Assembly (NCBI GenBank): GCA_964534315.1
Contig: CAZHOV010000190.1
Location: 1-10,680 of the forward strand
DNA from: CAZHOV01 sp964534315
GTDB lineage: Bacteria > Bacteroidota > Bacteroidia > Chitinophagales > Saprospiraceae
Direction: 5' to 3'
Length of the DNA stretch: 10,680 bases
Each line of letters starts with the position of its first letter. Positions within the stretch are counted from its first letter, which is position 1. The translations under genes and the position numbers were made by a program. The notes beneath the pieces are model-generated. The model had not been told where the DNA came from, searched no databases, and worked only from the letters and a program-made list of their open reading frames with translations. Shown in pieces: positions 1 to 5,841 of this stretch.

Positions 1-38
1 TCTTTTTTTAGCTAAGTAACGATTTATTTTAATATGTT

Positions 39-407
39 TTATTTCACTTTTAAAAGAAAACTACGTTTTCCGTAGTTTTCAATAATTAATAAATTTTTTG
101 TGTATGTTTCTGGTATACTTGACGGACTATCTATTTCCCTTTCTTGTGATTGTACTGAAAACCCTGATCTTATAATTAGTTGCCTTGTACTCATAGAGCC
201 AAGAAGTAGTGAGAAATCCATTGCAATATTTTTACTCGTATATTTATCAACAAGGGCGGTTTGAAATATTTCACTTTCAACACTCTCGTCATTATTATAT
301 AAAAAAAGATGATTATTCCTGATTCCTATGGAGGTATTCTGCGCTTCTGTTTTTGCATATGGTAGAAGACAGAATGCGAAAAATATTATTTGAAAATTCG
401 TTTTCAT
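39..407 (-). CDS. Small secreted protein of unknown function, possibly a truncated outer-membrane protein
   Basis: This 122-residue ORF begins with a convincing signal peptide: MKTN, a hydrophobic core (IIFFAFCLLPYA), then a TEAQ cleavage site near residue 23, so the product should be exported. The mature part has no motif I recognise. It contains alternating polar/hydrophobic segments around residues 24-37 and 60-85 (for example RQLIIRSGFSVQSQ) that resemble the first hairpins of a Bacteroidota outer-membrane beta-barrel, but it is far too short for a barrel. The last 14 or so codons lie inside a terminator-like hairpin (56-80), so the true C-terminus is doubtful. The simplest readings are a gene fragment left by a deletion, or a small lipid-free periplasmic or surface protein. 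The start is chosen because the signal peptide begins exactly at this ATG; no Shine-Dalgarno sequence is visible, as is usual in this phylum. Confidence 0.5.
   Translation of the reverse strand: MKTNFQIIFFAFCLLPYAKTEAQNTSIGIRNNHLFLYNNDESVESEIFQTALVDKYTSKNIAMDFSLLLGSMSTRQLIIRSGFSVQSQEREIDSPSSIPETYTKNLLIIENYGKRSFLLKVK
52..80 (-). terminator. Intrinsic terminator-like hairpin overlapping the 3' end of the small ORF
   Basis: A perfect 10-bp inverted repeat, GAAAACTACG (56-65) and CGTAGTTTTC (71-80), encloses a 5-base loop. Read on the minus strand, the stem is preceded by an A-run and followed by TTTTCTTTT, the layout of a Rho-independent terminator. It lies before the stop codon of the 122-residue ORF (stop at 39-41), so a working terminator would end the message before or at its stop. 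Confidence 0.55.
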
Positions 408-426
408 TAGATGTAAAATTTTTAAA

Positions 427-458
427 GGCTATCCTCAAAAGAAGATAGCCATTTTTTT
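427..458. terminator. Possibly bidirectional terminator hairpin
   Basis: GGCTATC (427-433) pairs perfectly with GATAGCC (444-450) across a 10-base loop. On the plus strand it is followed by seven T (452-458); on the minus strand it is followed by TTTAAAAATTTT. The plus-strand form is the better match to an intrinsic terminator. On the minus strand it separates the peptidase remnant from the small secreted ORF, whose ATG is about 20 bases further on. It may be the old terminator of the now broken peptidase gene. Confidence 0.5.
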
Positions 459-683
459 AGATTAATATGTCAATTTACGTCACATACAAGTGCTACTGGA
501 TCACTCCTCTTCCAAAACAACAAAAGTTTATACCCATCTCTTAAGTGTAAATAATAAAAACTTCAAAAATCCTTTGGATAGTATATGGTAAAAGCCTATT
601 TTAAGGCATCTATAAGAGCAATAAACGCAATTTATTGTGTTTATTGGGGTGTTACAGGACCACGGTCAAGGTTTAGAAGCGCA
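459..683. other. Intergenic stretch with no recognisable gene
   Basis: Between the hairpin and the peptidase remnant I see no ORF with a signal peptide, a known motif or coding-like composition on either strand. The minus-strand frame of the remnant hits TGA at 666-668, right after similarity to the peptidase family is lost. This is probably decayed sequence. Confidence 0.4.
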
Positions 684-836
684 TGCAATGCCCACCTTAT
701 ACAAATCTGGTTCCCGAAACATGGCGTTAAGCGTGTTGGACCCACCACCGCTCCATCCAGTCCATCCAGTGATACCGACTCTTGACAAATCAATATAGGA
801 ATATTGGCGACCAAGCGCTCGTAAAGCTGCTGCCGG
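684..836 (-). pseudogene. Fragment of an S9 prolyl oligopeptidase / DPP-IV-like gene
   Basis: Translation on the minus strand gives about 50 residues running AAALRALGRQYSYIDL, RVGITGW, then GWSGGGSNTLNAMF and REPDLYKVGIA. I recognise this as the nucleophile region of the S9 serine peptidase family: the G-x-S-x-G-G elbow is present as GWSGGG, preceded by the usual 'D..RVGI.GW' strand and followed by 'NAMFR.PD.YKVGIA'. An intact enzyme has a beta-propeller plus an alpha/beta hydrolase domain and is 700-900 residues long, whereas here both flanks are lost. Similarity stops abruptly upstream, near the palindrome at 869-926, and downstream within a few codons of a TGA. A 9-bp tandem duplication in front of the nucleophile gives GITGWTGWSGGG, where the family has a single GW. 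I infer a dead relic; the family assignment rests on motif recognition, not a search. Confidence 0.7.
752..769. repeat. 9-bp tandem duplication inside the peptidase relic
   Basis: TCCATCCAG occurs twice in direct succession (752-760, 761-769). On the minus strand this repeats the codons for T-G-W immediately before the catalytic-serine elbow and keeps the reading frame. It looks like a replication-slippage event in a gene no longer under selection. Confidence 0.75.
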
Positions 837-868
837 AATCGGCGAAATTGGAGAATGTGGGGATGTGA

Positions 869-926
869 AAAACGGTTGTTCCGAAAATGGGCGGCTTAAG
901 CCGCCCATTTTCGGAACAACCGTTTT
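869..926. repeat. 58-bp perfect palindrome with no spacer
   Basis: Bases 869-897 are the exact reverse complement of 898-926; the centre is GGCGGCTTAAGCCGCC, so there is no loop. The match breaks on both sides (A868 against C927). The arm includes the octamer TTTTCGGA (908-915), which recurs 15 bases on at 923-930, straddling the palindrome edge. It starts about 80 bases after the stop of the 1053-residue gene and lies beside the truncated peptidase relic. It could act as a transcript 3'-end stem: on the minus strand five T follow it. Equally, it could be a product of fold-back or inverted duplication. I recognise no known mobile element in it. Confidence 0.9.
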
Positions 927-1007
927 CGGAGCAGATTGAAATTCCATAGGTTGCCTGTCCAAAACCTGAAAACATGGACGAGCACAAGCGCTGAAAAAAT
1001 CCAAGGG

Positions 1008-4000
1008 TCATTTTTTCACCAGCCGCATACCTCCCCGCCGCCCGTTCACTTCAAAGGACAAAAGGTACATCCCGCTCGGTAGCGCCTCCCAGTTTTTGCT
1101 CACCGTCTCGCCCGGCTGTACCCGGAACATTTCCAGCAGCTTTCCTTCCAAGTTCACAAGTTCAAGAATCACCGGCCGTTCCGCTGCTGCGGGCAAAGTC
1201 ACATGCACCACGTCGGCGAAAGGATTTGGCGAAGCCGAAACGAGCGGGAGGCTGGCTAGTGTCCTGGTCGTCGAAGTCATGATTTCCGGATTGCCGAATA
1301 CGGGGCGGATGATATGGGGGATGGTTTCGCCAAAAATAGCACTCAGCTTTTCCCAGTTTCCTTCTGTCCCTCTGGTTATCCAGTCCCGTCCATGAACGAC
1401 GTCATTGTCGAAAATAAGTACGGTATTTCCCGGTACCGATTCCTGAAAAGAGAACAAGTAATGGCCCGCTTCCAGGTAAATGGCCTGCGGCAATTGCCAG
1501 ACGGAAATTCCATTTAAAAAAGCGAAACTATCGGGCGAGACCATGCCCGAAGCGTAAATCTTCTCAGTGGGCAGGCCCCATTCCATTTTCCAAACGGCGG
1601 CCTCTACTTCCACTGAATCGAGGGTAAAAAAACCGACCTCGATGCCGGAAAGAGAATCGGGGTTTTCAATTTCAAAATCTATCCCGTACCCACCCTGAAA
1701 GTCTGAAAGAAAATCCAAATAGGAGCCCGTGCTGTAAACCAAGCCGTCCGTATAGTCGAGCACTTGGTCGCTGATGGTGATGTCCCGATAACTGGTACTG
1801 AAAACTTTCCCCTCGTGCAAGTATTCCAATTGCACTTCGAAGATTCCAGCATCCTCCGGCAGGAAGGATTCCGAAATTTCAAAGACCTCAAAAGATTGAG
1901 CAGGCACCATTTGCACCGCCGAACTTTCAGAAAAAACTATTGTTCCACCTTTCCGAATGGTCACTTTCATTTCCACCTCGGATAAGTTGAAGTCGGCCAT
2001 GTTCTGAATGACAGCCTGAAAATCATAAGGCTTCAAATGACGGACATGCCCCGTGAGGTAAGGGTTGTCCATGTTTAATTCTACGACCATAAGCGGGTGG
2101 GAAGGTTTGCCCATTTCAATTTCCCGCACCAAATCGGAGCCCCACTCGCTCACGAGCAGATTGCCGTTTGACCGCATGGCCAGTCCCCGCATCCGGCTAA
2201 AAATGGCCAAGCTCCCATCGCCGTCGGTAGGCGAGGGGCCAGGGGATCCAGGAAAGTAATCAGGTGTCTTTTGACCCACAATGGTACTCACTGTACTGTC
2301 GGACAGGTCTATTTTTCGAATGACCCCATTGGTGCCGTCGGCCACGAGGAGGTTGCCTTCACCATCCACCACCACATCTTCGGGATAGGCAAAAAGGGCC
2401 ACATCGGCGGTGCCGTCCTGATAGCCGGGGAAGCCAGAGCCGCTCAGGGTGGTCACCTCGCCCGTTGGCGAAATTTTGCGGATGGCATGGTTAAAGGCAT
2501 CGGCAGCATAGACGTTTCCTTCTGCATCCGCATCTATGCCCCAAATGACGTTGAAGCGGGCCTCTGGTCCATTTCCATCCACAAAACCATAGTCGAAACC
2601 TCCGGCCAAGGTGCTGACCATTCCATCAGGTGTGATGATGCGGACGGCCACATCGTCGGCTACGTAAATGTTTCCGGCATCGTCACCGGTAAGGGCTCGA
2701 GGGGTGGCGAATGTGGCTTCGTCGAGCGGTCCGTCGTCGAGGCCATAGGTGCCCGTTCCTGCGAATACGGTCACTTCCGGCTCCGGTGTGCTCAGGTCGA
2801 TGTGCATGATTTGGCTGTTGAAGTTGCTCGTGGCGAGGAGGTTGCCATCCGGCAAAATGAGAATGCCTTCGGGGTTGTTGAAATCTGGCCGGTCGAAAAT
2901 GTCGTTTTCTCCCGCCACCAAGGTGACTTCGCCGTCCACGCCTATTTTTTTAATGGAATTGCTGTACTGGTCCATCACGTAAACGTTCCCCTCGTCGTCA
3001 ATGTCCATTCCTTTTGGATTGTAAAATTGGGCATTTTGGGCTGCGCCCAAACGATAGCCCTCGGTGTAGGTACCCGCCAAGGTGGTCACGTTCGCCTGCT
3101 CGGGCGATAGCTTGCTGGTGAAACGGTACATGCCACCTTTGGTGGCCGAGGTGATATTGCCACCAATCCAGCCGGCTGTGGGGGATTTGAAGTCAATGGC
3201 CCACAGGCCGGGGCCGTCCATGAGGTGCCAAGTATCGCCGCTGTCATGGGTGTATGCGATGTTCGTTTCCCCAAAAATGACATTGGAAAAAAGGTAGGTG
3301 CCTTCCGTGCCCGGCACATATTCGAGGGAGCCGGCAATGGGGTTGGCGGGGATGGTGATTTCCTCCCAGGTGGCGCCGCCGTCGGAGGTGCGGAAGGCCA
3401 TATTGGGAGCCGCCGCACCCGATGAAAAGGCGGGGGATACGGCAATGCCGTTCATCTCATCTGCAAACGCCACGCCGAGGAGGGCCCTTCCGGCGGGAGC
3501 CACTTGCACCGTCTCCCAGGTCAGGCCCCGGTCAGCAGAATGCAAAATCCGGCCGAATACCGTGGTGACCCACACCTGGTCGCCCTGCGAGTCAATGAGG
3601 CCATTGGCGGAATAGCCCGCACACCATTCGCCGGGCAGAATGTCGGGTATTTCGATAGTCTGCCAATTGTCCCCGCCGTCTTCGGTGCGGTAAATGACCA
3701 CTTCATTCGGGGCGGTTCGGGCAAAGCCGAAAGTCATCCCTTCGTTTTCATCCCAGAAAAAAAACTCTCCCGGTGTGCGGTCATCGATGAAGAATTGTTC
3801 TGTCCAGGTTTGCCCGCCGTCGGTGGTTTTATAGATGGCTCCTTCGGTGAAATTGGGCTGGGTGCCGGCACTGACGAAGGCCGTCAAATTGTCAAAAGCA
3901 TAAATGCAATAGGTTGCAAAATTTGGATTGGAAAATGGAAGGCCGCCCGTGTCCCAGGTTTCGCCGCCATCGGTGGTGCGCATCCATTCGTTGGTGGGGG

Positions 4001-4169
4001 TGTTGAAGGTTATTCCGTCAAAAGTCACGGCCCATGCCGTTTGCTCATCCACTGTGCTCATGGAAATGATGCTGCGGCCGCTTTCGGTAATCCCCGTTCC
4101 ACGGGAAATAAATTGAGCGAATAAAAAATGGGGTAAAATGAGTAGGGTGTAGAGTAATAAGTTTTTCAT
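1008..4169 (-). CDS. Large T9SS-secreted protein with Asp-box propeller and NHL propeller
   Basis: This 1053-residue protein has a signal peptide (residues 1-19, LPHFLFAQ). Domain 1 (about 25-350) has six Asp-box motifs at residues 66, 116, 163, 212, 262 and 308, for example TTDGGETW and TSDGGATW. Their spacing of 46-50 residues marks a BNR/sortilin/Ycf48-like beta-propeller. Domain 2 (about 361-686) has six NHL-type repeats (pattern 'NP.G...D..GN.YV.D..N..I.KI'), enough for a six-bladed propeller. Residues 690-960 look like one or two beta-sandwich modules that I cannot name. Residues 978-1053 form a type A T9SS sorting domain (SPNPFADVVHVTL, then LPSGMYLLSFE, ending RLVKK). The protein should therefore reach the cell surface or medium. 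No catalytic residues are evident; binding or adhesion is the likely role, but the ligand is unknown. Composition is visibly more GC-rich than in the genes to its right. The ATG starts the signal peptide and follows a leader shared with the neighbouring paralogue. Confidence 0.93.
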   Translation of the reverse strand: MKNLLLYTLLILPHFLFAQFISRGTGITESGRSIISMSTVDEQTAWAVTFDGITFNTPTNEWMRTTDGGETWDTGGLPFSNPNFATYCIYAFDNLTAFVSAGTQPNFTEGAIYKTTDGGQTWTEQFFIDDRTPGEFFFWDENEGMTFGFARTAPNEVVIYRTEDGGDNWQTIEIPDILPGEWCAGYSANGLIDSQGDQVWVTTVFGRILHSADRGLTWETVQVAPAGRALLGVAFADEMNGIAVSPAFSSGAAAPNMAFRTSDGGATWEEITIPANPIAGSLEYVPGTEGTYLFSNVIFGETNIAYTHDSGDTWHLMDGPGLWAIDFKSPTAGWIGGNITSATKGGMYRFTSKLSPEQANVTTLAGTYTEGYRLGAAQNAQFYNPKGMDIDDEGNVYVMDQYSNSIKKIGVDGEVTLVAGENDIFDRPDFNNPEGILILPDGNLLATSNFNSQIMHIDLSTPEPEVTVFAGTGTYGLDDGPLDEATFATPRALTGDDAGNIYVADDVAVRIITPDGMVSTLAGGFDYGFVDGNGPEARFNVIWGIDADAEGNVYAADAFNHAIRKISPTGEVTTLSGSGFPGYQDGTADVALFAYPEDVVVDGEGNLLVADGTNGVIRKIDLSDSTVSTIVGQKTPDYFPGSPGPSPTDGDGSLAIFSRMRGLAMRSNGNLLVSEWGSDLVREIEMGKPSHPLMVVELNMDNPYLTGHVRHLKPYDFQAVIQNMADFNLSEVEMKVTIRKGGTIVFSESSAVQMVPAQSFEVFEISESFLPEDAGIFEVQLEYLHEGKVFSTSYRDITISDQVLDYTDGLVYSTGSYLDFLSDFQGGYGIDFEIENPDSLSGIEVGFFTLDSVEVEAAVWKMEWGLPTEKIYASGMVSPDSFAFLNGISVWQLPQAIYLEAGHYLFSFQESVPGNTVLIFDNDVVHGRDWITRGTEGNWEKLSAIFGETIPHIIRPVFGNPEIMTSTTRTLASLPLVSASPNPFADVVHVTLPAAAERPVILELVNLEGKLLEMFRVQPGETVSKNWEALPSGMYLLSFEVNGRRGGMRLVKK

Positions 4170-4175
4170 GGTGAG

Positions 4176-4204
4176 GAGTTTTTTGAATGAAAAAAGGTGG
4201 TGAT
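4176..4204 (-). promoter_or_regulatory. Conserved leader element, copy 1
   Basis: This 29-base block lies 6 bases in front of the ATG at 4169. It matches the block at 5642-5669 ahead of the next paralogue except for one A in a homopolymer. Its core on the plus strand is GAGTTTTTTGAATGAAAAA followed by GGTGGTGAT. Identical spacing to both start codons suggests a shared 5' untranslated element or promoter-proximal signal, or simply a recent duplication. Confidence 0.65.
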
Positions 4205-4222
4205 AATTTATTTATGGTGAAC

Positions 4223-4260
4223 CGTACCGCCTTACCGCCGAACTGGGGTTCGGCGGTACG
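4223..4260 (-). terminator. GC-rich stem-loop with two alternative pairings, after the 455-residue gene
   Basis: ACCGCCGAAC (4234-4243) pairs with GTTCGGCGGT (4248-4257) across a 4-base loop. In addition, CGTACCGCC (4223-4231) can pair with GGCGGTACG (4252-4260), which uses part of the same right arm, so the two helices exclude each other. It begins 7 bases after the TAG stop of the upstream gene and lies within the 98 bases before the next ATG. No U-tract follows on the minus strand, so it may be a 3'-end stabiliser, an attenuator-like switch or an atypical terminator. Confidence 0.55.
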
Positions 4261-4267
4261 ATAGGCA

Positions 4268-5635
4268 CTATTTTTTGATTATTTTTTTGGTAAAAAATTG
4301 ATTCCCAACCCACGCTTTTAAAAAATAAAAACCACTCGGAAAATCCGATATATCCATTTCTATTTTATCAGAATATGGGAGGCTTGATTTTTTCAGGATG
4401 CTCCCATTATTCGAGACGATTTCCAGGTTGATTTTTTCCGCGCTTATATTTTTCGGAAAATAAAAATTAAAATACCCGGAAGTGGGGTTCGGTGACATTT
4501 CTATATTCTGAGAAAATACATTTTCATCAGTCGGGGTAGGCACTTCCAAATTCCATTTGTAGATCTGCCCTTGGGTATCCGACCAGATATTGCAGCAGGT
4601 GGCCACGCCGTGTTCGTGGTCTACAAAATCCATAGCGATGATGCGGGTGCCGTCGATTATTTCCCATGTTTCCCCAAAATCATAGGTGATGACAGTACCC
4701 TGCCCGCCGGCCCCAAAGGTCTGGTGCCCACTTGTGACGAACGTCCCATCGGTGTTGGGGATGTAATGCGAGGCTGCGGTGGTCACACCGGGAAAGGCTT
4801 CATTCCAGGTTTGCCCGCCGTCCCTGGTAACCATGACAATAGGCTCCGGCTGGGGAAGGTTTGGGTTAAAAGGAAAATCACTGCCGATTAAAAATTCCTG
4901 CGTGTTTTTCATCGCAATATTGGTGCAGCGCAGTTCCATGTCGACCAGTGGGGTGGAGATGCGTTCCCAGTTTTTTCCCCGGTCAGTGCTCAGCCAGTAC
5001 GTGCCAGAAGAGCGCCCCATCATAATGGTGTCCCCGACCACATCATAGGAAGAATTGGCGGAATAGGCGATGCCGGTAAGTTCTGTCGAATCCAGCTCTG
5101 GAATGGAAGTGCCTGGTGCTTGGCCGATGGAATCAGAGCCGGTGTGTGACCAAGAGGCCCCTCCGTCGGTGGTGAAACTGGAGACAAAAAAAGCGTTCGC
5201 CGTGGTATCTGCTCCACCTACCCAGCCTTGGTTTTCATCAAAAAAATGCACGAATATAGGGTTGAAAGGATAACTATCTATTTCTTGCCAGGTGGCGCTT
5301 CCATCGGTTGTTTTGAAAAGTCCAGATGAAAAAACCGCTGCGTATGCGGTCATGCTGTCCAAGGGTTCGATGTCGACACCGAGGGCCATTTCACTGTTGG
5401 GCATGGGGGTGCTTTTCCATTCAGTACTGCCATCTGCCAAGCGGTGAACGACGGGCACTTCGCCGGCTGGCGTGGGAAAGGCATCATAAGTGGAAAATAC
5501 CCAAACCGAATAATCTGGGGCCATTTTTATCGACCATACCCGATGGAATTGTGGCAATATTTCCGTGCCGATGCTTTCCCATTGGGCCTGGAGGATAAGT
5601 GGGAAAAATAAAATGGGGAGTAATAATTTTTTCAT
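4268..5635 (-). CDS. T9SS-secreted Asp-box beta-propeller protein
   Basis: This 455-residue protein has a signal peptide at residues 1-18 (MKKLLLPILFFPLILQAQ). The body (about 19-365) carries Asp-box motifs at residues 108 (KTTDGSATW), 155 (TTDGGASW), 216 (STDRGKNW), 270 (TRDGGQTW) and a degenerate one at 318 (YDFGETW), consistent with a BNR/Ycf48-like propeller. Residues 376-455 are a type A T9SS sorting domain (IEMSPNPTSGYFNFYF, then FPSGFYFLKAW, ending KKIIKK). An in-frame ATG exists at 5806, but the 57 extra residues are Lys-rich, carry no signal sequence and run into the preceding gene's hairpin. The ATG at 5635 starts the signal peptide and has the shared leader, so I chose it. No enzyme motif is seen; surface binding is inferred. 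It is a paralogue of both flanking propeller genes. Confidence 0.92.
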   Translation of the reverse strand: MKKLLLPILFFPLILQAQWESIGTEILPQFHRVWSIKMAPDYSVWVFSTYDAFPTPAGEVPVVHRLADGSTEWKSTPMPNSEMALGVDIEPLDSMTAYAAVFSSGLFKTTDGSATWQEIDSYPFNPIFVHFFDENQGWVGGADTTANAFFVSSFTTDGGASWSHTGSDSIGQAPGTSIPELDSTELTGIAYSANSSYDVVGDTIMMGRSSGTYWLSTDRGKNWERISTPLVDMELRCTNIAMKNTQEFLIGSDFPFNPNLPQPEPIVMVTRDGGQTWNEAFPGVTTAASHYIPNTDGTFVTSGHQTFGAGGQGTVITYDFGETWEIIDGTRIIAMDFVDHEHGVATCCNIWSDTQGQIYKWNLEVPTPTDENVFSQNIEMSPNPTSGYFNFYFPKNISAEKINLEIVSNNGSILKKSSLPYSDKIEMDISDFPSGFYFLKAWVGNQFFTKKIIKK

Positions 5636-5641
5636 GATTAA

Positions 5642-5669
5642 GAGTTTTTTGAATGAAAAAGGTGGTGAT
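5642..5669 (-). promoter_or_regulatory. Conserved leader element, copy 2
   Basis: This 28-base block is nearly identical to 4176-4204 and, like it, lies 6 bases upstream of the ATG (5635). It contains the quasi-palindrome TTTTTGAATGAAAAA. The first propeller gene (start 7284) has no such element. I found no convincing Bacteroidota -7 box (TAnnTTTG) just upstream of it. Confidence 0.65.
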
Positions 5670-5777
5670 GGTTTATTTTTTTTGCTCCAAGGTATTTCCG
5701 GTTTCCTTTGTTTAATAAAGAAGCATTGGCTGTACCATACTCCAATGACATGTTTTTTCTTTTTTACTTTTTGTAAC

Positions 5778-5825
5778 GGTTTGTGCAACTGTAAATGGGC
5801 GCACAAACCTCATTTACAGTTGCAC
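5778..5825 (-). terminator. 15-bp stem-loop with a competing 9-bp helix, after the 480-residue gene
   Basis: GTGCAACTGTAAATG (5783-5797) and CATTTACAGTTGCAC (5811-5825) are perfect inverted repeats around a 13-base loop. The loop contains GCACAAACC (5801-5809), which is the exact complement of GGTTTGTGC (5778-5786), and that sequence overlaps one arm of the main stem. Two mutually exclusive helices can thus form. The element begins 16 bases after the TAA of the preceding gene. The downstream minus-strand tail is A-rich, not U-rich, so it is not a textbook Rho-independent terminator. Confidence 0.6.
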
Positions 5826-5841
5826 TTCATTCGCTACCGAT

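Noticed and set aside
585..785. 66-codon plus-strand ORF
   Set aside because: It is antisense to the peptidase relic, with no signal peptide, motif or coding-like composition.
869..926. Palindrome as an insertion-sequence end or phage attachment site
   Set aside because: No transposase, integrase, tRNA gene or target-site duplication is visible nearby, so mobility cannot be supported.
666..1004. 112-codon minus-strand ORF as a real gene
   Set aside because: Only its C-terminal half resembles a protein family (S9 peptidase). The N-terminal half is translated palindrome and unrelated sequence, so the open frame is accidental.
2271..3110. 279-codon open frame on the plus strand
   Set aside because: It lies wholly antisense to the NHL propeller region of the 1053-residue gene. 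Its translation is low-complexity His/Val/Gly-rich with no domain, as expected for a shadow of a GC-rich gene.
3504..4124. 206-codon open frame on the plus strand
   Set aside because: It is antisense to the Asp-box region of the same gene, has no signal peptide or motif, and reflects the absence of stop complements in GC-rich coding sequence.
5636..5806. Upstream start giving a 57-residue N-terminal extension of the 455-residue propeller protein
   Set aside because: The extension is Lys-rich with no export signal, covers the shared leader and starts within the preceding hairpin; a perfect signal peptide begins at 5635.
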